Shown here one piece after another: positions 1 to 10,961 of a stretch of 64,000 nucleotides of DNA. The position numbers and the translations under genes are program-made. The stretch comes from Nelumbo lutea. Taxonomy: Eukaryota; Streptophyta; Magnoliopsida; Proteales; Nelumbonaceae. The notes below the pieces were generated by a model. It was not told the origin of the DNA. It saw only the letters and a list, made by a program, of their open reading frames with translations, and did no database searches. Location of the stretch: the NCBI GenBank assembly GCA_022828595.1, contig JAKGHH010000004.1:21274372-21338371 (forward strand), given 5' to 3'. Position 1 is the first letter of the stretch. Each line of letters opens with the position of its first letter.

Positions 1-186
1 TATATCAGGTTTCTTCTCCTCCCTAGTTAGATACCCTAATTTTCCACGGGCACCAATAGCCATCTTAGTTGATTGTGCCCACTTCAAATAATTTGTGCCA
101 TCAAGTTTTACTATAGAAATGATTCCAGACCCAAAAATATCACTACTACCTCCAACACCCAGTCCCACAGTATTGGTAGATTTCAT
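1..186 (-). CDS. Copia gag N-terminus (partial, open at the window edge)
   Basis: The frame begins with ATG at 186-184 (minus) and is open to base 1, 62 codons. After a glycine/serine-rich start it contains VKLDGTNYLKWAQ followed by MAIGARGKLGYL. That is the signature of the gag-polypeptide N-terminal domain of plant Copia elements, where a 'KLDGxNYLxW' stretch precedes an 'ALGAKGKLGYL'-like stretch. The protein would form the virus-like particle. No stop is seen in this portion, so the element may be relatively young, but pol is outside the window and coding capacity cannot be judged. Confidence 0.7.
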   Translation of the reverse strand, partial: MKSTNTVGLGVGGSSDIFGSGIISIVKLDGTNYLKWAQSTKMAIGARGKLGYLTREEKKPDI

Positions 187-680
187 CTCAATATTCTAAC
201 TCTCCATTTTACTTCAAACAATTCAACAGTAAGAAAAAAAATAGATTGGAGACCTTCAAAAAATAATTTAATACCACACACACAGAAACCAACCCTTCCA
301 AAAGAAGAAAACCCTAGCTGGAGGGAAATCTCTCTCCTCCCCACGCCTTCCAATAGGGAGAAAAGTGAATCGATCACTCCGAGAGGCCTAGAAAATTTTA
401 GAAACCAAACCGCCCTCTTCAGAAAACCAAAAGAAAACTAACAATACCTGGGCGCCCAAGATCAGATCAAAAACAAAGAGTCCAACTTTTCTGGGACTCT
501 TCCCCGTACTCTAGTTCTTCCTAATTTTGATGCCGAACAATAGATCACCTTCCTGATGTCTAGATCCCACCAAAAACTCCAAGAACTGGGCAATCTATAG
601 CTGATCGATCAGCCCTTTACTTCTTCATGCAATCGGCTGGTCTAGGGCTGCATGAGAATGCTTCAAGAAACCTAGTCAAT

Positions 681-692
681 GCTCTGATACCA
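681..692 (-). other. Primer-binding site (tRNA-iMet type)
   Basis: Minus strand reads TGGTATCAGAGC, the standard plant Copia/Gypsy site complementary to the 3' end of initiator methionine tRNA. It lies just downstream of the LTR and about 500 bp upstream of the gag ATG. Confidence 0.8.
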
Positions 693-693
693 A

Positions 694-1123
694 GTAGAAA
701 TCTATTGAATTAAAAAGTATGAAAGAAAGTAGTTTCTTGAAGAGAGAAGGAAGAGAGAAGGAGAAGAAAAGAAGTTGAAAGAAAAGAGCAATTAATCTGG
801 CCGCCCCCCTTCACTTATTATTTATACTAAAATAATAGAACAGTACAAAGACAACTATGCCCTTATAGGGTGACAAAACATTAAACAGCATATATAACAC
901 TCAAAAAACATAATAAAATTTGGACTCACATAACTACTGTGGTCCCCACCTCCTATCTAACAACTAACATAAACATCTACTCAGAAAAACATCATAAAAC
1001 TAATTAATCTTCAACAATATATTTGTCCTATTATCATGAGATGAGAATAGTATTAACATAATTAATAAAATCCACTCCCCACTCTCATCCAGTCATATAC
1101 ACAAAACCACCATATCCCTAACA
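694..1123 (-). repeat. Copia 5' LTR
   Basis: The segment between a TGTTAGGG start (1123, minus) and the primer-binding site is about 430 bp. It carries a TATAAATA motif and AG-rich leader sequence, as expected for an LTR. The partner LTR is outside the window, so identity cannot be measured. Confidence 0.6.
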
Positions 1124-1267
1124 CATAGAAGAGTTAGAATAACAAGAGATCTCCACCCTCGTTTGGCAGCAGTATATACCAAAAACTAATAGTAGGACAT
1201 AGTTTTGCCTTTTATCATCATCTAAGCCTTGTCCCAACCACTTGGGATCAGTTACATGAATCATGTT

Positions 1268-1480
1268 TCACCATTCCGTTCTGTTCAGTGTCATATCCAT
1301 CATTAAATTATGGGTGCTTAAATCATTTCTTACTACTTCCACCCATATCCTTTTCAGTCTGCCCCTAGCTCTTCTAGCACCTTCAACTTTTTTTTTTTGA
1401 TAACTTTTAGAACCTTCAACTTTTAACAGATCACTTCTTCTAACGAGTGTTGTAGATAGTATTTTATGTACATGACCAAA
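1268..1480 (-). pseudogene. Non-LTR (LINE) reverse-transcriptase C-terminal scrap
   Basis: The minus strand translates to a short peptide with ARRARGRLKRIWVEVVRNDL, then a TLNRTEW-like motif, a stop, and an HVTDP-like tail. This resembles the 'RGRPKKTWxEVVRKD...DRAEWRxRIHVADP' end commonly seen in degenerate plant LINE ORF2 remnants. An A-run splits it and a stop follows, so it is dead. It lies in the presumed kanadaptin intron. Confidence 0.55.
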
Positions 1481-2237
1481 CCATAGTTTTTCCATCTGAT
1501 GTGCAATACAACAGACTTATGGGTCAAGCAAAGGTTAAGTAACAAAAGTAGATCTTGTTTTTGCTATCTTTGGCTGGAATACTCCTACACCACCTCTAAG
1601 TGTGGGACTCTTCTCTTCCATATCTTCTGATCTCTTTTCCTTCAATAAATTTCTATACATGGTTATTACCGAAGGGGAAGGAAGGTTGAACAATGATAAC
1701 CTAGAATTTTGTCTCTTTATTCCTGCATGGAAGGACTTCCTGATGCAAATGATGTTTTCAGTTAAACTGGTTGGCATATACTTTAACCTCATTGCTTTTG
1801 CATTTTGTTACAGGAATATCCTTTCCTCAACTTGATCCTAAACTCTGACTCATTTTCTCATTAATCGAACTTGTGAAATGCAAATGCAAGTTGAGATTTC
1901 TTGGTTAATGAGACACTATAGTAAAGTTTTAACCATGCATGTCAAAATATGGTAAGAAAACTAGTTTTCAAGTTAAGCTAATAATTCACAGATAATCGTG
2001 TGAAGTAGTTGCATAAATTAACAAGGGCATCAAGTTCTGAAATTCAATGATCCTATATATCTTATCATCAGAGAATCTGTTGTTTAATTAAATGAAAATG
2101 CAGCATACGAAACATTAAACATTAAGAATTGAGAAGCATAATATATTGCCCCATGTCAACATTCTAGTATATCATGTGACGCATGTAGACAAAACACAAC
2201 AATTTGAAGGGAAGTGTGTGTGAGGAGGGGGGCTTAC

Positions 2238-3257
2238 CAGCATGAAATCGAGAAATGGTTGGGTGCTCAAGGACAAAGTCACATAAATCTACACGCCCAA
2301 ACATGTAAGCCCCCTTCTGGGATCTGCATCACCATTTAAGTATGTAATGCAGACATAGTAAGCTTTCGTCTCTTGTTAGTAACCAAAAAGAAGTACGGCG
2401 TTTCTGTTTCAGTGTACAGAACAGAGTGTGCTTATTGAACTTACATTTACAAAGCTGTAAGCGGTTGTAAAACCAGAACATCAAAATTGGAAGATAAAAT
2501 ATTTAAGCACAACAATAAATTCCAATGAGATTTCCCAGCTAAATTTATGCCCTACTTCACTTCTCCGGTCATCCCCCTATGTCCAAACTTTCGGTCTACA
2601 ATAAAAAAAATGTCGTCTAAAATTCCGGGAACGAACCAACAATACAAATTTTAATACCAAAAATGAGTAGGAAGGGAGGGAAGGTTTCAAAACCTCAATA
2701 CCCATAAATGAAGAAAACATTATTTTTTCTTTTTTTTTTTTTTGGTGGGGGGGGTTGGTTCTGGATCCTTCAAAGTTTAAGTATTAGACTAAATTTCGAA
2801 GATGGAAGCTTGTAGAAGTAATTACTTACACGTCGAAGTGGTCAATTATAGAACCATCCTTGAGAACTTCAAAGAAGAAAGGATGACAAGGTGCTTCACT
2901 CCACGAGGGAATCGTATAGGGAACTGCAACACTTGGGGATTCACCAGAAGCGGAGCGAGAGTTAGGTCTACTATTATTGTTTTCAGGGATCTTCCTATCC
3001 GATTCCGGAACATGAGTTTCGCTATTATTAACTTGGGTTTCTTCTTGTGCAATGATTTGTGGTTCAGCAAGGAGACTAGTATCAACTATTTTGGGTGGAT
3101 TGATGTTTTTGGGAGGGGGAGGACCCATTGGAACTTTCATTGTTACAGGGTTTGAAAGATCACTTTGAGGATTCATTTGGGTGTCTGAACTGGAATCTGT
3201 ATCTGTACTGGAGGAGCTGGGGTTACTGGGAGAGGGAGGACCCATGGGAACCTTCAT
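2238..3257 (-). CDS. Kanadaptin-like FHA-domain protein, exons 1 and 2 (partial gene)
   Basis: Exon 1 is 3257-2830 and exon 2 is 2323-2238. The first donor is a strong GTAAGT, the acceptor is CAG, and the next donor is GTAAGC. The N-terminus is low-complexity and rich in proline and serine. It then enters a conserved PYTIPSWSEAPCH..FEVLKDGSI stretch that, across the splice, joins KGAYMFGRVDLCDFVLEHP and ISRFHA. This is the start of a forkhead-associated (phosphothreonine-binding) domain as found in kanadaptin/SLC4A1AP homologues; plant members are nuclear or RNA-processing related by family knowledge only. Phases match across the junction (2 then 1). Exon 3, which should finish the FHA fold, is not found before base 1, so the gene continues left. 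MKVPMGPP occurs twice, 39 residues apart, hinting at a small duplication with a possible alternative start. Confidence 0.85.
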
Positions 3258-3639
3258 TCTTCTCTACAGGAGAATCGAGGACGAAGGGGAGAGGGAGAGG
3301 TGAAGGGGAGAGCGCGAAAGATCAATTTGCGTCGACGGGGAACAAGTGCCTACTGCCTCCCGCGCGTCGACCGACGACGGATTTTGTTCGGTTGGCATAA
3401 TCCCATTCCCAGACCTCGGCCGACCTGTCCAAATTCGAACCCGGTCCATCCGACCCGACACCCCATCTAATTTCGAGGTGATTCAGGTTCAACCGTTCAA
3501 ATCAAAAGGCCGTCTTGGGCACGGATCGAGGTGTCATTTTTTCAACACATTTAATCAGATGAAATGTTAATTGGGGAGAAATATCATCCTGGATATCTCT
3601 TTTTATTTTGCCCGTCTATATCACTGTTGGTTAGGCTCT

Positions 3640-3993
3640 TTCATGGGCATGCTTAGGATTGGGCGAACCAATAAAACATAGTGAACTAGACCAATCCAGT
3701 CCAAAGTATTTACTAGATTGGATTGGACTGGTCGATCTGCAATGGATTTATATTGGAATGGGTTTGATTGGTTTGATTGCCCAATGTCAAGTCCATTGGT
3801 AAAAAATAAGAATACAGGTGTCAATGGACTAAATTTGGGTTGGAATCAGTCTAAATTGATATCAGTTTGAACAGATTAAACGATCAAGACATTGAGTTAG
3901 ACTAGTCCAAAGTATTTATTAGATTGGATTGGACATCATCCATCATATTACACCATATGGGTTTGGACTAAATCCGGCCCAATTGACACCCCT
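3640..3993. repeat. Dispersed repeat rich in GGATTGGACT motifs, copy 1
   Basis: A degenerate series of GGATTGGACTGG-like words ends in CCCAATTGACACCCCTAG. The same vocabulary and the same CACCCCTA end recur at 14690-15049, so this is a transposon-derived family. The end resembles the TAGGGGTGTCAA terminus of plant hAT-type MITEs. The left border is unclear here. Confidence 0.5.
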
Positions 3994-4264
3994 AGCATAC
4001 TTACATGTCCCAGACTTCCATTAACAAAACAGCAATACATTCTTCTGGTGAGATGTTTTGAAACCATTGTATGGCTCTTCATTCATAGAAAAAAAATCTG
4101 TTATAAGTTGAATGGGTTTAAAGAGTTAGGGGCAAACTAAAAAGGGTTCAAAGTGACAAGAAATTATTTCAATGCTCATAATTTAACGATGGATAAGAAT
4201 AGAATGGCTAAATAGGATTTATATATCCGACTCCATATAATTAAATTTGGATAAGGCTTAGATG

Positions 4265-4571
4265 ATAATGGTTTGTTTTGGAGCAGCAACAGTAGTCCGA
4301 ACCAGTGAAGAAGGAAGAAGAAGATGAGGAAGAAGACAAGAGAAAGAGAGAACAGGAGGGTTTAGTCGAACTGATTAGTATACTCATTCAGTCGACCCCC
4401 TTGTGTTTATTAGGTTCTAATTACACTTACAAAGACTAAACTGCCCTCACTTAAGTGTGGGGCAGAGTACTCTAATAAAACAGCCATATAAGCAAAGTAC
4501 TTAACTGACATAAGATTACTAAATTACCCTTATTTGGCTCACTCTAACATGGTTCATTCCCATGTCTAACA
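4265..4571 (-). repeat. Possible degenerate Copia solo LTR
   Basis: The minus strand starts TGTTAGACATGGGAATGAACC at 4571 and shares its layout (a row of short phrases, then a purine-rich AAGAAG-like leader) with the LTR at 694-1123. No primer site, internal region or target duplication was found, so this is tentative. Confidence 0.3.
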
Positions 4572-6603
4572 ATGTTTGATTGCTTTTATTTTCAATTGCC
4601 AAATAAAACGTGAAATTACTTTACCATTCTAGTTGGAGATATTGAAACCAACTTGATTTGTACATTCTCTGTAGTCTCTGTGCCACTTTCCCTATAGTTC
4701 TTTCTAATCTCATAGGACTTGGTTGAAAATTTACTTGCAGAGAATTTTTTCAAGGGCAAAATGAAATGCTTTGGAGATATACGTTCATGCAGTGTAAATG
4801 TTATAACTTATAACCCAAAACATCTCTAGAAGTTGGTAATGCTGTTCAACTACCTAAAAATCTTCACATCCCCCCGATGCATGGTACAACCTAACCAATC
4901 TAGAAGGCAACGACCTGTCCTGTGATATGTACCAGAAAGGGACCTCTCCCCATCCTTCATGAAGAATCTCTCAATCAATCAGAAAGATGTCGGACGCACC
5001 TTTGCTTCCTCAGGGCATTCAAAACATGCTGAATTCCCCGAGGAATAGGCCACAATGATCTTGCAGACATGTCTAACAAAACCAACTAGAAGCGTGGAGA
5101 CAGCCTTGACATTAGGCAAGATGAGGGTGTCTGATGAAATAGACCCCAATGATAGAAACCTAGGTAAGTAGAATTCCATGGACTTGGAACACATTGAGTA
5201 GTGGCGGCTTTGGTAGATCCCCTGGCTCTATGAAAGATTCTCCAATCCAATTGCTGATAGTTTATGAACTTCATCACTTTTTAATGAGTAGTTCTGTGAA
5301 AATTGATGTAATGTCGACCTTTCTAGGTATAATTGGCAAACCTGCTTGTTCTTGTTACGGTCCTTTGTATTTTGTTCACTGTTTCTAGTACTGTAGAGGC
5401 CATATTCTTCTGGAGAGGGTCTAGATTAAGAATTAGGTTTTGAGAAGGAAGCTTTGCTAGGAAGTTGACTGATTCGATTTATTCCAATTGGGTTCTTGAT
5501 AAAGGTGACCACTGGTCTTGCAGACATGTAGTGTGAACGTGTGATCAGGAGTTTCATTGATGCAAAGTTCCCAAGTTTTTCGTTTGGGAACTTGATAAAT
5601 CGTATAAATAATGGATGTTGATTTAGACAATTCCGTTTAGCAGAGTTATCTCAGCTGCATAGGTTTTAGTGTTCTATCAAAGAACAATTTCCCCAAGTTT
5701 GCCATCTCCCATCTGCATCTCATTAATAACAAATTTATTTTCTTTCTTTCAAGGAAATGACAGTGGTTAGAGAACTGTTTGGTGCACATTTGAACATTAG
5801 AGAACCTTACATCCTCCATTGGTTATGTAAAATCTGCATTCTGCATTTGAAGAGAACCTTACACCTATAGTACAAGATAGATTATCTAAAGTTATATGAA
5901 CATAAGCTACCTTCCGCTATTACAGCTCATAGAATAGCTCAAGAGGAATGGATATGTAAAACAATCTTGCATTCATAGATCTCTAATGGCTGAAAGTGAA
6001 AACTGAACTGAGTGGATAGTTGTTTACTTGCTTATTTTAAACCAGCAATTCAACTATTAGGTTCCACCAATAAAACGTCAATGGAATTATAAAAGAAAAG
6101 GTTTTGCAGGAATCAAAACCTTTATCTTCATTCCTCTTTGTATTCACAGAATAAGACGAGGTCCCAGTGACTTATGTATTAGGACAAGCCATGCCTCATC
6201 TTACCATATAAACAAGGGATCTGTTTTGCTACCAAAAGAAAGATCTGGAACCTTTTTTTTCCTATTATGAGACAGTGAATCTGATCTCAAGTGGAAATGT
6301 CATGTGCTTGAAGATTAGCTTTCCCGAAAAGAGAACAAGTGCCTACTAAAAGATGGGGATATGGCTGGCTACCTTCAGCTTGGTTTCAAATCATGGAATT
6401 CTTCCCTCTGCAGCTTTCAGTCAGAGTTAGTGAGGGATATTAGAACCTGTGTCCATTATGTGGTTGCCCACTCCTTTCTCTACCTGATTTCTCATTCAGA
6501 TTTTTTGAACTGTTGTAATATTAAAAGGACAATAGTGAAACCAAGTGCAAATTAATCATAAGCAATCAGATTACCTCATTTTAATAAATAACAGAAATGA
6601 CTA

Positions 6604-7853
6604 TTATGAAGAAGGTGAAAATCGATAAGCAGCTTGCACTTTTGATTCCAACATGGAAACATATTTATCAAGCATTGAGATTACAGCTTCAAATTCTGTA
6701 ACTTGCTGCTCAATCGAGTCAATCTGCTGAACGTATTCATCAAAGTTGTTGCTTTTACCCTTCAGTTGCTCAACAAAAATCCTTAACCCAGAAGCCACAT
6801 CACCGAAGCCCTTGTATTCCTCAGCCACTCTGAGATTCATCTTCTCCAAAAGTTCAAGCAAATTGTTTGTTCCCTGAGACAAGTTAAAGCATTCAAGCTG
6901 TCACTTCAGTGGACATAAAAGCTTAATCCTTCCTCACAAAGAAATGGATGCCTCCTTTAGGCCTTTAACATGGAAATGTTATGACAATTCTATACTAAAA
7001 ATTCTATTCTGGTAGTACTTTTCAATTTAAAAGGCAGCAATTTCATCCCAAGTCCATCTTGTCTTCATGTTAATCAACAAGTTTCAATTTAACCGACTCT
7101 GCACTTTCTTTGAGCAGTGCATAATTTTACACCATACGGGAGTCAAATTGGCATTTGGCAATACCCTATACATGGTTCAGAGTAATGTTCCAGTTGGCCC
7201 AAATGCTGCTTTTTCTATTTTATTTTTTATTTTTTTGGACAATTACGCCTCGTTTAGCTGAGAAATAGCTCAAGCATTATCGGGGTCCTAGAATTATCTC
7301 CCTTGGTCCCTATTATTTTATTCTGAAGATCACTAATTAATCGAAACTACAATTTTTTCTCAACATTACTCCTGCCTTTTTATGCTTTACTCTGCAATTC
7401 GAGTTTTAGAGTGCAAGCAAGAACCCAAAGAATCCAGAAAATTTGGCAATAGCCACAAGATTATTTTGAATCAGAGACATTTAGTAACCCACAACCCCCC
7501 CCCCCCCCCAAAAAAAAAAAAAAAAGAAAAAAGAAAAAAAAGTTACGTCTTACAAGTACTTCTGGATTTAATTAACTGAAAACTACTCATATTCTCTTAA
7601 ATATGTTTAAAGAGATGAAGAGGATATGTTAATCGCTTAAGATCCATGAATTGAGAAATATTTGGCATCTACCATGTTATCTTGAGTTTTGAAATGCAAA
7701 GACAACTGAAACTAAAGAGGAGGGAAAGGCAAGGAGGAATCAAAATTCGACACAGACCTGAAGTTCGCCTTTGATCATTGTGGATACGTTGGCGAAAAGA
7801 TCGTTGAGTGGTTCGGTGAGTTCATCCCTCTCCAGTCCCTCCTTCCCAGCCAT
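6604..7853 (-). CDS. BLOS2: BLOC-1 subunit 2 homologue (BLOS2)
   Basis: Two exons, 7853-7758 and 6873-6604, joined in phase 0 across a GT-AG intron (donor CAG|GTCTGTG, acceptor CTCAG|GGA). The product is 121 residues, the usual size of plant BLOS2. It opens with MAGKEGLERDEL, then LNDLFANVSTMIKGELQ, then a long coiled coil from GTNNLLELLEKMNLRVAEEY to LDKYVSMLESKVQAAYR. This matches the BLOC1S2/BLOS2 family. BLOS2 belongs to the BLOC-1 complex, which with sorting nexins controls endosome-to-vacuole trafficking, in plants including PIN auxin carriers (family knowledge). I chose ATG 7853 because an ATG further upstream would add a non-conserved, cysteine-rich leader. The coding region looks intact. 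Confidence 0.9.
7494..7533. repeat. Poly-C/poly-A run in the BLOS2 intron
   Basis: A run of about 14 C followed by about 15 A, then AAGAAAA-like sequence. Low-complexity, possibly unstable; no other function is evident. Confidence 0.8.
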
Positions 7854-8403
7854 GTTCCTCCACCTCCCGGATTGAGTATAGGATATGCAAAATGTTGAAT
7901 TTTGAAGCGCTCGGTGTTTTGCCAAAACGGAAGAATCGTGATTATTACTATTTTCTGAGTGGTTTGTAGCGAGTGCGGATCTACTGCACTTACCCTGCAT
8001 TTCCATTGAGCATGTGACAGTTCATGTAGACTGTTCCGGATGGGCGAGGATTTGCTACCAACACTGTCCAAACATACCACTGCAGCTGTAAATTTAGAAC
8101 ATCTCGCTTGACATTCATGGGAGATGATCCCAATGTGCGGCTGCAGTTGCCAGTTGGGACAGGGAGGCAATGTATTGTAGACAAGAGAACTCAACCCATT
8201 CCAGGTCTCCTGCACTGAGTTCCGCATCAGGGCCACGCCCTTTCGAATAGCTCTACAGCTTTGCATTGGGAATATCTCCGTAATTAAGTGTTTTATTTCC
8301 AAGCCGATCTCTCCTATACTGCCGTTCTAATTCAGACGTATTTCCCATAAAATTCTAACACTCTTCCAACAATTCATTATAGTCACACATCAGGAATATA
8401 TAT
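7854..8403. other. BLOS2 5' flank
   Basis: This stretch upstream of the BLOS2 ATG should hold its promoter and 5' UTR. A 175-codon minus-strand frame crosses it but shows no recognisable family and overlaps BLOS2 exon 1 out of frame, so I treat it as chance. A GCAGG|GTAAGT donor-like site near 7995-8001 (minus) could mark a non-coding first exon, but this is unproven. Confidence 0.45.
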
Positions 8404-9415
8404 TGATGTAACCGTTTTTAGGCATGTACCAATATTTTGTGATGTAAAAATTTTTTGGCTAAGTACCTCGTTATTTGACCTGGTGGTGACATGCTTTGCT
8501 GATGAGCTACTTGGTGGCGAATTGTCTAATGGAGAACTGTTTGGAGGTGAATTGCCTGGTGGCGAAATGCCTGGTGGTGAATTGCTTGGTGGGGAACTAC
8601 CTAGTGGCGAGCTCCCTAGTGGTGAATTGCCTTGTGGCGAACTGCCTGGTGGCGAGCTCTCTGGTGGCGAACTGCCTGGTGGCAAGCTCCCTAGGGGCGA
8701 ACTACCAAGTGGCGAACTCCCTGGCGGAGAGCTACCTACTGGCAAACTCCTTACTAAGCGGCCTGTGACTTAGAGAATGGTGGAGATCCCTGGTGCAGCA
8801 CAACCGACTACCCTCTACATGAGGTGGTCTTCTTTCCTTTGTAGGCAGTGAGAGCTGAGGGACCTGCGAGAACACTATCTTTTCCTCCTCTTTGTAGGCG
8901 GCAGGAGCTGAGGGACCTGTGAGAACTAAATCAGATGACCCAGGGGATAATATTGGAGAGAGCTTTGAAGATAATATTGGAGAAACGAGAGAGCTAGAGA
9001 GCAGGGATTACCTCCACCTTTTTTCCCTCCCCTTCCCTTTTGGGGGGTGAGGTCTTTATATACCGGAGTCCTTGCGGGTTAGGTGGGTGAAAAGCCTCCA
9101 AACGATAAGACTCGTCACATCCCGTTAGAACTAGGGTACGGTGGTGAACTCCTCGAGGTCGTCAAGCTGGCGCTCGTGTCAGGCGGCTAGGTCGGCGCCT
9201 GGGCCAGGTTGTCAGGGCGGCACCTACGTCAATCGACGGGTCGGTGTCTGGGCCAGGTTGTCAGGTCAGCGCCTATGTCAGTCGACGAGTCAATGTCTAG
9301 GCCAAGTCGTTAGGTCGGTGCCAGTGTCAGTCGGCGGGTCAGTGTCTAGGCCAGGTCGTTAGGTCGGAGCCCGTGTCAGTTGGCGGGTCAGTGTTTGGGC
9401 CAGGTCATCAGGCAA
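8404..9415 (-). repeat. Partial LTR of the minisatellite-bearing Gypsy family (copy A)
   Basis: The left boundary TGATGTAACCGTTTTTAGG corresponds to the LTR 3' end seen at 50443, 50591 and 53013. From left to right it carries a 15-bp array (8510-8760), the GCTCCCGCCACC-like block, a minus-strand TATATAAAG box (near 9055), and a 49-bp repeat array (9141-9415). It stops inside that array, lacking the TGATGAGGGCAG LTR start present in the other copies. It therefore lies in minus orientation and is truncated where the 14-bp array begins. GC content is far above the surroundings. Confidence 0.75.
8510..8760. repeat. 15-bp minisatellite in LTR copy A
   Basis: About 16 imperfect units of TGGCGAACTGCCTGG. 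Because 15 is a multiple of three, all frames stay open over the array, giving GGELP or SSPPG peptide repeats depending on strand. This explains the long reading frames here without invoking a gene. Confidence 0.85.
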
Positions 9416-9463
9416 ATCTTCCTGTGATACGCCAAACTACTCCTATACCAAGCTTCTCTACAA

Positions 9464-9771
9464 ATGACGAGCTGCCTGTGGCAAGTTGGTTATGGCGAGC
9501 TGTCTGTGGCAAGCTCTGACAGCTACCTGTGGCAAGCTGCCTATGGCAAGTTGCCTGTGGCGAGCTGCCTATGGCAAGCAGGAGCTGCCTATGGCGAGCT
9601 GCTACCTGTGGCAAGCTGCCTATGGCGAGCTACTGCCTGTGGCAAGCAACCTATGGCAAGTTGCTGCCTGTGGCAAGCTATGGCAAGCTGCCTATGGCGA
9701 GCTACCTGTGGCGAGTTGCCTATGGCGAGTTGCCTATGGCAGGCTGCCTATGGTGAGCTGCTTGTGGCGAT
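9464..9771. repeat. 14-bp minisatellite
   Basis: About 20 imperfect units of TGGCAAGCTGCCTA / TGGCGAGCTGCCTG, some with 2-3 bp insertions. The motif TGGCGAGCTGCCT is shared with the 15-bp LTR array, but the period here is 14, so the reading frame rotates. It lies between LTR copy A and the Gypsy internal region. Confidence 0.85.
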
Positions 9772-10169
9772 AAAAGGCGGGGTCGAGAAAAGAACCCAAG
9801 CGACAGAAGGCGGGATCGAGAACAGAGGAAGAAATCAACCAAAGAACCGAAGATGGGGTCGACAAAAGAAAAAGAGAAGGTGAGCCCTCCAACCCAAGCT
9901 ACAGGAAGCCAGGCTCGAGAGGCAAAGCCAAGCCAGCCGTCCCGAGTTCCCTTGGCAGTTCGGATGGATTACACGCCGTTAAACAAGGCGGACCGAGATC
10001 TTAATGACGATCAAGGACGCCCCATACGTAAAGTGGCCACCTCGCCTAAAGAGTAATCCAAACGAGAGATAAAAATCTATATTGTAGTTTTCATAGAGAT
10101 CACGGTCACAGTATCAAACAGTGTAATAATCTCCGAGACGAGATAGAGGGACTCATCTATCGCGGATAC

Positions 10170-10961
10170 TTGAGAAATTTTGTACAAAATGATAATAAGG
10201 CAGGTTGGCAAGGGGAGCACGGAAAGGATGCCCCCGAATCCAGCAGCAGACCGGCCAAAGCCTTACAGCGATCGCCTCCAGAAGAGAGGCCAGTTCAGGG
10301 AACCATCCATGTGATAGTGGGAGGTCCGGTGGTAGCAGGGTGCACTTTGGTAGCAGCACGGACGTCAGTTCGCGAGGCATCCCGAGAAGAACAGAACCCT
10401 CCAAAGAGGCCGAAGACAAAACCGATCTTTTTCACAGAAGACGACGCGCGAGGTGTCCACTATCCCCAGGATGACGCGCTCGTCATAAAACTAAGGATCA
10501 GCAACTTCGGAGTCCGGTGCATACTTGTGGACTTAGGTAGTTCGGCAGACATCCTCTTCAAGTCGGCGTTTGACTAGCTATAGTTGTAGACAAGCGAGTT
10601 GAAGCCCGCAAACACTCCTCTGGTGGGCTTCAGCGGAGAGGAAGTCAAGCCCCTCGGGAAGATAACGGTACCTGTGGAAGTCGACACATGGCCTTGCGCG
10701 ATCAGACTCAACCACGATTTCCTGGTGGTCACGACCCCCTCCCCATACAATGCCATAATAGGGTGGCCAATTACGCATATTCTGCGGGTAGTGGTCTCCA
10801 CCTACTATCTGGCAATGAAGTTCCCCACGGACTTCGGTGTGGGGGTAGTGCAGGGCGACCAACTTGAGTCCTGCAAGTGTTATGTTGCCGCCCTGAAGAG
10901 AAAAACCAAGGCAGCCAACGACCTCGAACTGGAGCGGCCTACGGAGCAGGGCGATGAATGA
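10170..10961 (+). pseudogene. Gypsy gag end/aspartic protease remnant
   Basis: One frame encodes a gag tail and retropepsin-like region, then continues in the same frame after three closely spaced TAG codons (10575-10592) into PANTPLVGFSGEEVKPLG and YNAIIGWP. That is the typical downstream part of Tat-type protease domains (flap and IIGR-like motif). The catalytic triplet is D-L-G rather than D-T/S-G. With the stops and the altered catalytic triplet, the protease is almost certainly dead. Confidence 0.7.

Larger units (their letters stand above)
1..1123 (-). mobile_element. 5' part of a Ty1/Copia LTR retrotransposon
   Basis: Reading on the minus strand, an LTR-like stretch (about 1123 to 694) starts TGTTAGGGATATGG and contains a TATAAATA box near 820. 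A primer-binding site complementary to initiator tRNA-Met follows (TGGTATCAGAGC, 692-681), then a leader, then a gag reading frame starting at 186 that runs off the window. This order is the canonical 5' half of a Copia element. It lies downstream of kanadaptin exon 2 in the same orientation, so it probably sits in a kanadaptin intron. The inner LTR border is approximate because no clean CA end is visible next to the primer site. The pol genes would be to the left of the window. Confidence 0.75.
3258..6603. other. Intergenic stretch between kanadaptin-like and BLOS2 genes
   Basis: The proximal part upstream of 3257 is GC-richer and should contain the kanadaptin-like promoter and 5' UTR. The rest is AT-rich with a dispersed repeat near 3640-3993 and a possible Copia LTR near 4265-4571. 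No convincing coding exon was seen on either strand. Confidence 0.6.

Noticed and set aside
7775..8302. 175-codon minus-strand frame upstream of BLOS2
   Set aside because: No recognisable domain; it overlaps BLOS2 exon 1 out of frame and lies in its likely 5' UTR/promoter.
8510..8760. Could the tandem arrays be CRISPR-like?
   Set aside because: There are no constant repeats with unique spacers and no cas genes, and the context is a plant nuclear genome. They are minisatellites.
8483..8773. Long frames encoding GGELP or SSPPG repeats here and at 50095-50498, 50661-51245 and 53083-53409
   Set aside because: They are produced by 15-bp tandem repeats inside LTRs. Several frames on both strands are open at once, and unit number varies between LTR copies, so there is no sign of coding selection.
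9464..9883. Overlapping plus-strand frames with MASCLWQ-like repeats
   Set aside because: A 14-bp array rotates through all frames; the open frames are a by-product of the repeat.
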